Positions 17,418-25,750 of a stretch of DNA of 64,000 nucleotides are shown one piece after another. Numbering within the stretch: the stretch's first letter is position 1; every line of letters starts with the position of its first letter. The stretch is taken from the NCBI RefSeq assembly GCF_002077945.1, contig NZ_LVYD01000001.1, forward strand, positions 310,001 through 374,000, written 5' to 3'. Source of the DNA: Niastella vici (GTDB lineage Bacteria > Bacteroidota > Bacteroidia > Chitinophagales > Chitinophagaceae). The notes below the pieces were generated by a model, which saw only the letters and a program-made list of their open reading frames with translations, did not search any database and was not told where the DNA came from. The position numbers and the translations under genes were made by a program.

Positions 17418-17447
17418 AAAAGGCCCCCCGATTTGCATCGGGGGGCC
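17418..17447 (-). terminator. Terminator after the deoxyhypusine-synthase-like gene
   Basis: On the minus strand an 11-base perfect stem, GGCCCCCCGAT against ATCGGGGGGCC with a four-base loop, followed by TTTTC. It lies 24 bases past the stop codon. Confidence 0.85.
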
Positions 17448-17470
17448 CGTTAACAAGCGATTAAGAGTTT

Positions 17471-18445
17471 CTACCAGCCTAAAACATAGGCAAATATGAG
17501 TGGCGCCACAATGGTAGCATCACTTTCAACAATATATTTAGGCGTATTAATATCCAGCTTACCCCAGGTGATCTTTTCATTAGGCACAGCTCCGGAATAA
17601 GACCCGTATGAAGTAGTTGAATCAGAGATCTGGCAGAAATAGTTCCAGAAAGGCACATCATGCCATTCCAGGTCCTGGTACATCATAGGCACCACGCAAA
17701 TGGGAAAGTCACCGGCAATACCACCGCCAATTTGGAAAAATCCAACGCCCTTGCCTTCACTGTTCTTCCGGTACCAGTCGGCCAGCCATACCATGTATTC
17801 AATACCACTCTTCATAGTGGTAGCTTTCATTTCGTTTTTGATAATATAAGAAGCGAAGATGTTACCCAGGGTACTATCTTCCCAGCCACCCACTACTATG
17901 GGCAGGTTCTTTTCAGCGGCTGCGATCATCCAGCTGTCTTTCGTATTGATCTGGTAATTTTTTTCCATTACCTTACTCAACAGCAATTTATACATGAATT
18001 CATGCGGAAAATAGCGTTCGCCTTTGGCATCAGCATCTTTCCACAGTTTTACGATGTTATGTTGAATGCTCCGGAAAGCTTCTTCTTCGGGGATACAGGT
18101 ATCGGTAACACGGTTCAGTCCCTGCTCCAGTAATTCCCACTCCTGTTGTGGTGTAAGGTCGCGGTAGTTGGGAATGCGTTTATAATGATCATGTGCTACC
18201 AGGTTCATAATATCCTCTTCGAGGTTAGCACCGGTGCAGCTGATGATATGCACTTTATCCTGGCGTATCATTTCAGCCAGCGAAACACCCAGTTCGGCGG
18301 TGCTCATGGCGCCCGCCAGTGTAACCATCATTTTTCCACCTTCCAGTAAATGGGTTTCATATCCCTGAGCTGCATCAACGAGGGCAGCAGCATTAAAATG
18401 CCGGTAATGATGTTGTATAAATTGCGAAATGGGTCCTTTGCTCAT
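17471..18445 (-). CDS. Deoxyhypusine synthase-family protein
   Basis: A 324-residue homologue of eukaryotic and archaeal deoxyhypusine synthase, an NAD-dependent enzyme that moves the aminobutyl group of spermidine onto a lysine of eIF5A. The catalytic lysine is retained (Lys296 in ITWGKLD; human Lys329 in VSWGK), as are SCTGANLEEDI (NAD site) and SDATIVAPLIFAYVL. Bacteria have no eIF5A, so bacterial homologues are thought to act on free amines, for example making homospermidine; that is the likeliest role here (inference). I chose the ATG at 18445. The frame to 18517 adds 24 residues that span the promoter element. Confidence 0.85.
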   Translation of the reverse strand: MSKGPISQFIQHHYRHFNAAALVDAAQGYETHLLEGGKMMVTLAGAMSTAELGVSLAEMIRQDKVHIISCTGANLEEDIMNLVAHDHYKRIPNYRDLTPQQEWELLEQGLNRVTDTCIPEEEAFRSIQHNIVKLWKDADAKGERYFPHEFMYKLLLSKVMEKNYQINTKDSWMIAAAEKNLPIVVGGWEDSTLGNIFASYIIKNEMKATTMKSGIEYMVWLADWYRKNSEGKGVGFFQIGGGIAGDFPICVVPMMYQDLEWHDVPFWNYFCQISDSTTSYGSYSGAVPNEKITWGKLDINTPKYIVESDATIVAPLIFAYVLGW

Positions 18446-18465
18446 GATCAGTTTTTTTGTGGCGG

Positions 18466-18473
18466 CAAAGGTA
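18466..18473 (-). promoter_or_regulatory. -7 promoter element of the deoxyhypusine-synthase-like gene (TACCTTTG)
   Basis: An exact TAnnTTTG match on the minus strand, with ATTG at 18494-18497 as a -33 candidate (20-base spacer). It predicts a start near 18459, 14 bases before the ATG at 18445. Confidence 0.55.
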
Positions 18474-18560
18474 GGGAATCGGGGGGCAATTAGCAATGGG
18501 CAATTGGCAGAGGCCAACAGGCAATTGTTGAATGCTGGTTCTGGTCCTAAGCGAGCGGCC

Positions 18561-18619
18561 GAAGTAAGAGGTAAGAAGTAAGAAAAACTTAATACCTCTT
18601 ACTTCTTATTTCTTACTTC
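18561..18619. repeat. Inverted repeat of GAAGTAAGA-type units
   Basis: The left arm at 18561-18582 and the right arm at 18596-18619 are complementary over about 22 bases with two mismatches that could be G-U pairs. The loop is about 13 bases. Each arm is itself built from GAAGTAAG/GTAAGAAG units. It lies between two minus-strand genes and looks like a dispersed intergenic element. Confidence 0.6.
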
Positions 18620-18625
18620 ACATAA

Positions 18626-18656
18626 AACAAAGGCCCCCGAAAAATCAGGAGCCTTT
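18626..18656 (-). terminator. Terminator after the small secreted protein gene
   Basis: On the minus strand AAGGCTCCTGA pairs with TCGGGGGCCTT (two G-U pairs) and is followed by TGTTTT. It lies about 50 bases past the stop at 18704. Confidence 0.7.
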
Positions 18657-18703
18657 TCTTTCCAACTAAAACCAACTATAAGAAAAACCTTTAATTACAC
18701 AGT

Positions 18704-19147
18704 TTATTTCTTTTCCTTACTAAATACATCCCAGCCATTGGTTCCGATTGATTTTAGTACAATCTTGTAATCACTGTTCACCAGCGTTACATAATACCCA
18801 CTCTCATTATTGGCGGCCATTTCAAACAGATCGGTTATCCAGTAATTATTGTAATTCTTTTTAAGATCGGTCAACAGGTTAATAGGCAGCTGGCCCGATA
18901 CAATGTTGCGGGTAACACCTAACAGGCGGCCATCCTGGCCATAATACGCATACACAACCTGTTCATTCAATGTAAAGGTGGCTTTTACAAATTCTTTGGC
19001 ATTTGCCCATTGTACATTTTGCGCACCGGCAAATTCTTTCTGGAAAGCGTTGATGATACGTTGATTCACTTCTTCGTTACCATTAGCAAAAGCACTGCTG
19101 ATGCCTGTTACTAATACAAATACGCCAATGAGGATCTTGTTTTTCAT
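18704..19147 (-). CDS. Small secreted PepSY-like protein
   Basis: A 147-residue exported protein with a signal peptide (MKNKILIGVFVLVTGISSAFANG). The rest has the pattern of the small Bacteroidota PepSY-like (putative beta-lactamase-inhibitor-like) proteins: a helix beginning RIINAFQKEFAGAQNVQW, then strands KATFTLNEQVVYAYYGQDGRLLGVTRNI and, later, SGYYVTLVNSDYKIVLKS. The ATG at 19147 puts the signal peptide first; the frame to 19192 only adds 15 polar residues. A similar protein is encoded at 23709-24152 and the partial gene at the right edge is of the same type. The function is unknown. Confidence 0.75.
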   Translation of the reverse strand: MKNKILIGVFVLVTGISSAFANGNEEVNQRIINAFQKEFAGAQNVQWANAKEFVKATFTLNEQVVYAYYGQDGRLLGVTRNIVSGQLPINLLTDLKKNYNNYWITDLFEMAANNESGYYVTLVNSDYKIVLKSIGTNGWDVFSKEKK

Positions 19148-19742
19148 GATGCTATTTTTACTTTGTTCTAATGATTGGGCATAGTATTGCATCCTGGCTA
19201 TTTGGATGCCACTGCCCGGTTTGTTTTTTAATTACTAATTATTGTTTTGAAGCGGTATGAAATATATGTAGCAGTTTATTGAAAATTGTTACAGGGAACG
19301 TCAATACTTTTTTTGGCTACATCACCACTATTATAAATGGGATCAACTGTCAGCGTCACCCAATACTATACGCGAAGCGGGAATCTGTTTCATGGCTATA
19401 CTTTTTTTAAACGTGAACTAATCAGGTTCTTTATCGATTAGTCGACACAAAAATAGCCGAGGTTACACTGGTATCACGAAAATTATGACTAATGGTGCCG
19501 TATGTTAAGCCAGTTTAAACAATTTGTGGCCCCGATTGTTATAGAAACCGGTGTAATGCAGGCTGGTAAAGGGTTGCAGCCAATTGTTTAAATATTTCCT
19601 AAATCAGGGTTAACCTATCGTTAAAATGGAATTGTGGAAATAAGCAGGATTAAAAAAGTTCAATATTATTAATTCTTTTTTCCTTTTTTCTACCTAAAAC
19701 CCGGCGTAAAACGTTATATTGTCATTACAACAATCATATCTA
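19148..19742. other. 595-base gap between divergent genes
   Basis: AT-rich sequence with no supported gene. It must contain the promoter of the minus-strand secreted-protein gene on the left. On the right, immediately before the TTG start at 19743, is a palindrome-like element at 19714-19734 that recurs at 48819. Nothing else is recognised. Confidence 0.5.
19714..19734. promoter_or_regulatory. Palindrome (ATTGT-CATTAC-ACAAT), copy 1
   Basis: A 21-base string that is almost identical to 48819-48839 (one base differs, A for G). The core ATTGT(CATTAC)ACAAT is an inverted repeat. It ends nine bases before the likely TTG start of the ACP phosphodiesterase gene, a position suited to an operator. 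The binding protein is unknown. Confidence 0.45.
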
Positions 19743-20327
19743 TTGAATTACCTGGCGCACGCATATTTATCATTTAATCAGCCACCTATACTGGCCGGCA
19801 ATCTTTTCAGCGATTTTGTGAAGGGAAAGCAGGTTAACCAGTATCCTGAAGAGGTGCAGAAAGGTATTTTATTGCACCGGGCCATCGATTCTTTCACCGA
19901 TGAGCATGCCGCTACCAGAGAGGCCAAAAACATCTTTAAACCACATTACCGGTTATACAGCGCGGCTTTTATTGATGTATCGTACGACCATTTTCTGGCA
20001 AACGACTGGCAACAGTTCACCGACGACTCTTTATCTGAATTCTCGCAACAGGTTTATGATTCGCTCGATAAATACCTCGACCTTTGCCCTGAACCCTTCA
20101 AACGAATGTTCCCTTACATGAAACAGCAGAACTGGCTGTATAATTACCGCAACCGGTCGGGCATTGAAAAAAGCTTTGCCGGTGTGGTGCACCGGGCGGC
20201 CTATTTAACCGATAGCCAAACGGCCTTCAAACTGTTTGAGGACAATTACCACAAGCTGCAGCAATACTATGCCGACTTCTTTCCGGCCCTGCATCAGTTC
20301 GCCTACCATAGATTGCAAAATATGTAA
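19743..20327 (+). CDS. Acyl carrier protein phosphodiesterase (AcpH family)
   Basis: Removes the phosphopantetheine arm from acyl carrier protein. The 194-residue protein carries the HD-like metal-site pattern of the family: NYLAHAYLSF at the start, GNLFSDFVKGK, HRAIDSFTDEHAATRE and DVSYDHFLANDW. Start choice: a TTG at 19743 gives MNYLAHAYLSF, which aligns with the known N-terminus of AcpH (MNFLAHLHLA in E. coli). The eight further codons to 19719 come from the palindrome and look non-coding. An ATG start is not available. Confidence 0.8.
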   Translation: MNYLAHAYLSFNQPPILAGNLFSDFVKGKQVNQYPEEVQKGILLHRAIDSFTDEHAATREAKNIFKPHYRLYSAAFIDVSYDHFLANDWQQFTDDSLSEFSQQVYDSLDKYLDLCPEPFKRMFPYMKQQNWLYNYRNRSGIEKSFAGVVHRAAYLTDSQTAFKLFEDNYHKLQQYYADFFPALHQFAYHRLQNM

Positions 20328-20540
20328 GCAATTAAAATCCTTTTAAAAGTTATTCACGCCGAAGGAATTTTTATCTCCCGAACGTTTAATGGTTATAAAG
20401 TGTTAGCAGGGAATCTGTGTAACTTTTATTTTTGCCGATTAATTGCAAACCAAGGGGGATGCCACACCATTCCAAAGAATGCCGTTCGCATACAACGCAT
20501 CGCCCCATTTAAAACGTCTTAACACCTAAAAACTAAGAAG

Positions 20541-21110
20541 ATGAAGCAGTTGGTGGTCTTGATTTTTGGATTAACCATATCGTGCGCAACCGTTGAAGCC
20601 CAGTTTAAACCCCTTGCCCTGGATAAATCGCCTATGGATGCAAGCTATTTTCCGGCCAATTTTCCCATTTTAAAGATCCAGAATAAAGCCACCGACCCCC
20701 TGGTAGCCCGCGTATTGTATAGCAGGCCGCAAAAAAATGGACGTAATGTATTCGGCGACCTCATTGAATATGGCAAGGTATGGCGGCTGGGCGCTAATGA
20801 AGCCACTGAAATTGAACTGTATAAAGATGTAAAAATTGATAATACCCGACTGAAAAAAGGCCGGTACAGCATGTATGCCATTCCCTACCAGGATAAATGG
20901 ACGCTGATCTTTAACAGAGAAACCGATATTTGGGGGGCTTTTCAATACGACGACAAAAAAGATGTGCTGCGCACAGAAATAAAACTCGAAAAACAACAGG
21001 AACCAGTTGAGGCTTTTACCCTGCTTTTCGATAAAACCGATTCCGGCGCCAATATGATTATGGCCTGGGATAATGTGAAAGCCACTTGTCCGATCACCTT
21101 TATAAAATAA
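20541..21110 (+). CDS. DUF2911 secreted protein, copy 1
   Basis: A 189-residue exported protein (signal peptide MKQLVVLIFGLTISCATVEA, then Q) consisting of one DUF2911 domain: LDKSPMD, LVARVLYSRPQKNGRNVFGDLI, VWRLGANEATEIEL, KGRYSMYAIP. The family is common in Bacteroidota and its function is not known. The last 160 residues are paralogous to the next gene, which begins only four bases after this stop, so the pair is a tandem duplication in one transcript. Confidence 0.85.
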   Translation: MKQLVVLIFGLTISCATVEAQFKPLALDKSPMDASYFPANFPILKIQNKATDPLVARVLYSRPQKNGRNVFGDLIEYGKVWRLGANEATEIELYKDVKIDNTRLKKGRYSMYAIPYQDKWTLIFNRETDIWGAFQYDDKKDVLRTEIKLEKQQEPVEAFTLLFDKTDSGANMIMAWDNVKATCPITFIK

Positions 21111-21114
21111 AATC

Positions 21115-21756
21115 ATGCAGACCAGGCAATTGATCAAGCTTTGTTCTTTAGTATGGATATTGGCCCTTTTAGCAGGTTGTGACGGGAATACCAGTTCAGA
21201 TAATAGTAATACTGTAACTATTAACCCCTCAACAACCACCAAACAACCTTCGGAAAAAGATCTGCAGCCTGGATTGGATAAGTCGCCCATGGATATGAGC
21301 TATTATCCGGTTGATTATCCCAAATTGAAAATGGCGGGTAATGTGAAAGAACCCCTCGTTGCCCGGGTCATTTACAGCCGGCCGCAAAAGAACGGGCGTA
21401 CCATTTTTGGTGAGCTCATAAAATATGGTTCAGTATGGCGGCTGGGGGCCAATGAAGCCACTGAGATCGAGTTTTTTAAGGACGTTGCCATTACCGACAA
21501 AAAAGTACAGAAGGGCCGCTACGTTATTTACTGCATTCCCCATGAAAATAACTGGACGCTGGTGCTCAATGATGACCTGTATACCTGGGGGTTAAAGATC
21601 GACTCAACGAAAGACGAATATAAATTCACCATTCCCATTGCAAAAACACGTTTCCCCTACGAACTGTTTACCATGGAGTTTGAAAAAGCCAACAAGGGTA
21701 TGCAACTGATCATGGAATGGGATAGCGTGAAGGCGAGTTTGCCAATTACCTGGTAA
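21115..21756 (+). CDS. DUF2911 lipoprotein, copy 2
   Basis: A 213-residue paralogue of the preceding gene, with the same core (LDKSPMDMSYYP, LVARVIYSRPQKNGRTIFGELI, VWRLGANEATEIEF, KGRYVIYCIP). The N-terminus differs: LLAGCDG is a lipobox with the acylated Cys at about residue 22, and a Ser/Thr/Asn-rich linker follows. So one copy is predicted to be soluble in the periplasm and the other membrane-anchored. It ends 29 bases before asnB. Confidence 0.85.
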   Translation: MQTRQLIKLCSLVWILALLAGCDGNTSSDNSNTVTINPSTTTKQPSEKDLQPGLDKSPMDMSYYPVDYPKLKMAGNVKEPLVARVIYSRPQKNGRTIFGELIKYGSVWRLGANEATEIEFFKDVAITDKKVQKGRYVIYCIPHENNWTLVLNDDLYTWGLKIDSTKDEYKFTIPIAKTRFPYELFTMEFEKANKGMQLIMEWDSVKASLPITW

Positions 21757-21785
21757 GTACTCCCATTTTTTTCTATCTTGTTGTT

Positions 21786-23627
21786 ATGTGTGGTATTGCA
21801 GGTATTATAACCCATAATGCGGATCTGTTATCCGTTACCCGCCTTAAAAAAATGACCGGGGCATTGGCGCACCGCGGCCCCGATGGCGACGGACACTGGA
21901 TCAATGCAAACAATACCACCGGCTTTGGCCATCGCCGGTTAGCCATCATTGACCTGGCACCAACCGGCGCCCAACCCATGCATTATGGGAACCGGTATAC
22001 CATCATCCACAACGGAGAAATTTATAACTACCTTGAAATAAGGGAACTATTACAGCAAAAAGGGTATCAATTCTTCAGCCAATCCGATACTGAAGTAATA
22101 ATGGCCGCTTATGATCATTACAAAAGCGATTGCCTGCAATACTTCGACGGCATGTTTGCGTTTGCCATTTGGGACCAACAGGAGCAAACCCTGTTTGCCG
22201 CCCGCGACCGGTTTGGTGAAAAGCCATTCTATTATTATTTCGATGGCGACCAGTTCGTATTTGCCAGCGAAATGAAGGCCTTATGGGCAATTGGCATTGA
22301 AAAACAGATCAATGAAAAAATGTTTTTCAATTACTTCACGCTGGGCTATACCCAAAACCCCGCCAATGCCGAAGAAACCTTTTATACCGGCATCAACAAA
22401 CTGCCGGCCCGCTCTTTTATCCGTTATCATTTACCCGAACGCCGCATCACCCGCTCGCTATACTGGAACATTGATGTAGATTTTGTTGATGAAGCCATCA
22501 CCGATCAAAAGGCCATTGCACAGTTCACTGAATTGTTTAACCAGTCGGTACAAAGAAGATTGCGAAGCGATGTACCGGTAGGCACCTCCTTAAGCGGTGG
22601 GCTCGATAGTTCGTGCGTGCTGGCCGCTATCAAGGACATAGGTGCAGGGAAGTACAAAACATTTTCTGCCATATTCCCCGGATTTAAAAATGATGAATCA
22701 GGCGCTATCAATTGCACCACGGCTCATTTTGCTGTTCAAAACTATACGGTACAACCGAACGCCGGTCAGCTGATTGGCGATCTTGAAAAAATATGTTATC
22801 ATCAGGAAGAGCCTTTTCAATCGGCCAGCGTTATTGCCCAGTATTATGTATATGAACTGGCCCGCCAACACCAGGTAACTGTATTGCTCGATGGGCAGGG
22901 CGCCGATGAAATACTCGCCGGCTATCATAAATATTACCACTGGTACTGGCAACAACTGTTCAGGGAGAACAAAGGGACCCTGCATCATGAATTAAACACA
23001 GCCCATTCTTTAGGCATAAAAGAATCCTGGGGCATTAAAAATAAACTGGCGGCAGCTATGCCCTCCTATGCCGGTTGGTATTTGCGGCGCCAGCGGACCC
23101 GCCAGCAGCTGAAGGCGCACGATCTTTCTGCAACATTTATAAAAACATACGGAGAATCTTATTACGATATTGCCCATTTTGATGAATTGAACAACGTGCT
23201 TTATTACAACACGTTTGTGAACGGATTGGAAGAATTGTTGCGCTATGCCGACAGGAACTCCATGGCGCATGGAACAGAAGTGCGCTTACCCTTTTTAAAT
23301 CATGAACTGGTAAAGCTGTTATTCTCCCTTCCCGCCCGCTTCAAGATCAGGGATGGCTATACCAAATGGTTGTTGCGCAAGAGTATGGAAGCGAAGTTAC
23401 CGAAAGGGCTGTCCTGGCGAACCGATAAAATAGGGTTTGAACCGCCCCAGCAACAATGGATGAATGATAAACGGTTACAGGAATATATACACGAATCGAA
23501 GAAGATACTTGTTAAACAGGGTATGTTGAAAGCCCGGGTTTTACAAAAAAAAATTCAGCCGCAAGAGGCCCATGCGGCTGATAATTATGACTGGCGCTAC
23601 CTGGTAGCCGCGCAGCTATTGCGCTAA
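21786..23627 (+). CDS. asnB: Asparagine synthase (glutamine-hydrolysing)
   Basis: Makes asparagine from aspartate, ATP and glutamine. The 613-residue protein starts MCGIAGI, so Cys2 is the glutaminase nucleophile. HRGPDG and NGEIYNY mark the glutaminase domain (to about 200). SLSGGLDSS is the ATP pyrophosphatase P-loop near residue 265, followed by DGQGADEILAGY. AsnB paralogues in polysaccharide clusters amidate sugars, but no such cluster is adjacent. It lies 29 bases after the DUF2911 pair. A hairpin follows the gene. Confidence 0.93.
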   Translation: MCGIAGIITHNADLLSVTRLKKMTGALAHRGPDGDGHWINANNTTGFGHRRLAIIDLAPTGAQPMHYGNRYTIIHNGEIYNYLEIRELLQQKGYQFFSQSDTEVIMAAYDHYKSDCLQYFDGMFAFAIWDQQEQTLFAARDRFGEKPFYYYFDGDQFVFASEMKALWAIGIEKQINEKMFFNYFTLGYTQNPANAEETFYTGINKLPARSFIRYHLPERRITRSLYWNIDVDFVDEAITDQKAIAQFTELFNQSVQRRLRSDVPVGTSLSGGLDSSCVLAAIKDIGAGKYKTFSAIFPGFKNDESGAINCTTAHFAVQNYTVQPNAGQLIGDLEKICYHQEEPFQSASVIAQYYVYELARQHQVTVLLDGQGADEILAGYHKYYHWYWQQLFRENKGTLHHELNTAHSLGIKESWGIKNKLAAAMPSYAGWYLRRQRTRQQLKAHDLSATFIKTYGESYYDIAHFDELNNVLYYNTFVNGLEELLRYADRNSMAHGTEVRLPFLNHELVKLLFSLPARFKIRDGYTKWLLRKSMEAKLPKGLSWRTDKIGFEPPQQQWMNDKRLQEYIHESKKILVKQGMLKARVLQKKIQPQEAHAADNYDWRYLVAAQLLR

Positions 23628-23637
23628 AATTTATAAA

Positions 23638-23690
23638 ACACCTTGAGCGCTTTGCCTGGTTACACATAGCCCAATGCTCAAGGTGTATTT
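23638..23690 (+). terminator. Long-loop hairpin between convergent asnB and secreted-protein genes
   Basis: A perfect 11-base stem, ACACCTTGAGC against GCTCAAGGTGT, enclosing 27 bases, with ATTT after it on the plus strand. It is ten bases past the asnB stop. The loop is long for a terminator and the T-run is weak, so it may be bidirectional or only a stabilising hairpin. Confidence 0.6.
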
Positions 23691-23708
23691 AAACCAACGC
23701 TGCAGCTT

Positions 23709-24152
23709 TTATACTTTTTTATATTTTTCTGTTTGTTCACAGTTGCCGTCGGCATCAACTTTTATTGTGTACCAATGGGTGCTATCTTCCAGCTTAATGT
23801 AATAGGCTATCAGGTTGTTATGAGTAACTTCTGTTACGCCGAACAATTTTTTCCTTGGGTATTCTTTATTAACCTTGTTCATGATGAAGAATGGCAATAA
23901 CTGCGGAGCATAATAACGAATAGAGCTCATCATATTGCCCTCTTTGTCGTAGTTCACTTTTGCCCTGATGCCGCCGCTTACAAAACTCACCGCAAAGTAA
24001 GAGGGGAATTCTTCCCAGCGAACTTCCTGGGCGCTGGTAAAGGTTTCGTTGAATGCTTTTAAAACTTTTTCGTTGGGATCAAATGGATCGAATGCGTAAG
24101 TACTACCCGCTGTAACCAGCGCGGCAAACAAGATGGTGATCACTTTTTTCAT
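23709..24152 (-). CDS. Small secreted PepSY-like protein
   Basis: A 147-residue exported protein with a signal peptide (MKKVITILFAALVTAGSTYA). The pattern is that of the protein at 18704-19147: EKVLKAFNETFTSAQEVRWEEF, a strand with a KVNYDKEGNMMSSIRYY turn, then a C-terminal IAYYIKLEDSTHWYTIKVDADGN. It is likely a PepSY-like fold (inference) of unknown function. A good TACATTTG promoter element lies about 25 bases upstream of the ATG. Confidence 0.75.
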   Translation of the reverse strand: MKKVITILFAALVTAGSTYAFDPFDPNEKVLKAFNETFTSAQEVRWEEFPSYFAVSFVSGGIRAKVNYDKEGNMMSSIRYYAPQLLPFFIMNKVNKEYPRKKLFGVTEVTHNNLIAYYIKLEDSTHWYTIKVDADGNCEQTEKYKKV

Positions 24153-24493
24153 GGCTTATACTATTTATGCGTGATTGATGCACCAAATGTATAATGTATA
24201 AAAGCCGAAGTCAAGATAATTAGTACCGGCGGGCGGGTCATGACAAGATCTACGAACTCTTTCGCACATTTTGCCCTGATAAGCGTTCTACTGATTGCGG
24301 CAAATGCAGGCTGACAAACGGTTTGCAAAATGTTTCAGTTAATTTCAGCTGCCGGGTTAAGCTTCTGTTAAACTGGAAATCCGGATTATTAACAGGCATT
24401 ATAAAGGGGGTGGGCGAAGTGTAGCTGGTATTAATTCCGCATCTTTGCAGCAGTTCAATTACCATTCAATAAATCATTTATACAGAAGAAGAT
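24153..24493. other. 341-base divergent intergenic region
   Basis: Holds the minus-strand promoter at 24184-24191 and, near the right end, CATCTTTG at 24440-24447, a seven-of-eight -7 element for the PLP-enzyme gene. No gene or strong hairpin was seen in the middle part. Confidence 0.45.
24184..24191 (-). promoter_or_regulatory. -7 promoter element of the secreted-protein gene (TACATTTG)
   Basis: An exact TAnnTTTG match on the minus strand; the predicted start is near 24177, about 25 bases before the ATG at 24152. Confidence 0.5.
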
Positions 24494-25633
24494 ATGAAAC
24501 CTGGAACAAAATGCATACATGCAGGAGCAGAACCCGATCCATCAACCGGGGCTATTATGACCCCTATTTACCAAACATCCACCTTTGTACAGGCCGCACC
24601 CGGCAAACATAAAGGGTTTGAATATGCCCGTTCACAGAACCCAACGCGGTTTGCCCTGGAAGAAGCGCTGGCCGTGCTCGAGAACGGAAAATTTGGGCTG
24701 GCCTTTAGCAGTGGAGTGGCCGCTACTGATGCCGTAATAAAATTGTTACAACCTGGCGACGAGGTCATTGCAGCCAACGATATGTATGGCGGAACCTATC
24801 GCCTGTTCACCAAAATATTTGAAAGGTTTGGTATCCACTTCCATTATGTGAACATGCAGGAAGCTGATAATATAAAAACTTATATCAACAAGAACACAAA
24901 GCTTATATGGACGGAAACACCCACCAACCCGCTCATCAATATTGTTGACATTGCAGCAGTGGCCGCCATTGCAAAAGCCAATAACCTGCTGCTGTGTGTT
25001 GACAACACTTTCGCTTCCCCTTATTTGCAAAACCCACTCGATCTGGGAGCAGATATTGTAATGCACTCCGCTACCAAATACCTCGGGGGGCACAGCGATG
25101 TTATTCAGGGCGCTTTGGTCATGAACGATCAGGCCCTGCGCGACCAGCTGTACTTCATTCAAAAAAGCTGTGGCGCCGTACCGGGCCCCATGGATTGCTT
25201 TTTGGTGTTGCGCGGTATCAAAACCCTGCATGTACGTATGGAAAGACATTGTGAGAATGGCGAGAAAATAGCGCAGTTCCTGCGTAATCATCCCAAAGTT
25301 GGGCATGTATACTGGTGCGGGTTTACTGACCACCCGGGTTATGCCATCGCAAAAAAGCAAATGCGCGGCTTTGGTGGCATGATCAGTTTTACGTTGAAAG
25401 ACGATAGTGTTGAAACAGCCATGAAATTATTATCATCAACCAAAGTATTTTCGCTGGCCGAAAGCCTGGGTGGCGTTGAGTCGCTGATCAACCACCCGGC
25501 CACCATGACGCATGCTTCCATTCCGCGTGAAGAACGCATAAAGAACGGCTTGAGCGATTCCCTCATCAGGCTTAGCGTAGGTATTGAAGATGCCGAAGAT
25601 CTTATTGAAGACCTGAAATCTGCTATAGGCTAA
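24494..25633 (+). CDS. Cystathionine gamma-synthase / gamma-lyase-family PLP enzyme
   Basis: A 379-residue trans-sulfuration enzyme of the Cys/Met metabolism family. The PLP lysine is Lys195 in SATKYLGGHSDVIQGALV. The cofactor-phosphate region AFSSGVAATDA, DMYGGTYRLF and the C-terminal SLGGVESLINHPATMTHASIP are all present. The family includes cystathionine gamma-synthase (MetB) and gamma-lyase (MccB), which cannot be separated by eye. The length matches both. No other methionine or cysteine gene is adjacent. A dispersed repeat follows the stop. Confidence 0.9.
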   Translation: MKPGTKCIHAGAEPDPSTGAIMTPIYQTSTFVQAAPGKHKGFEYARSQNPTRFALEEALAVLENGKFGLAFSSGVAATDAVIKLLQPGDEVIAANDMYGGTYRLFTKIFERFGIHFHYVNMQEADNIKTYINKNTKLIWTETPTNPLINIVDIAAVAAIAKANNLLLCVDNTFASPYLQNPLDLGADIVMHSATKYLGGHSDVIQGALVMNDQALRDQLYFIQKSCGAVPGPMDCFLVLRGIKTLHVRMERHCENGEKIAQFLRNHPKVGHVYWCGFTDHPGYAIAKKQMRGFGGMISFTLKDDSVETAMKLLSSTKVFSLAESLGGVESLINHPATMTHASIPREERIKNGLSDSLIRLSVGIEDAEDLIEDLKSAIG

Positions 25634-25649
25634 CCAGCATCCTGAGCGT

Positions 25650-25668
25650 CCTGAGCGAAGTCGAAGGA
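25650..25668. repeat. Dispersed repeat CCTGAGCGAAGTCGAAGGA, copy 1
   Basis: A 19-base string repeated exactly at 42326-42344. Here it is preceded by a partial extra copy (CCTGAGCG at 25641-25648). It lies 17 bases past a stop codon, in a gap that also holds a CGTGTTT/AAACACG inverted repeat (25699-25731). Strings of this type are common between genes in many bacteria; their role is not known. Confidence 0.7.
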
Positions 25669-25750
25669 TCAAAGGGTCGCAACAAAAAGCGTTAAGCGCG
25701 TGTTTGCCTACCGCCGGAAAGTGGAAACACGGTTAAACCAGACATAAACA

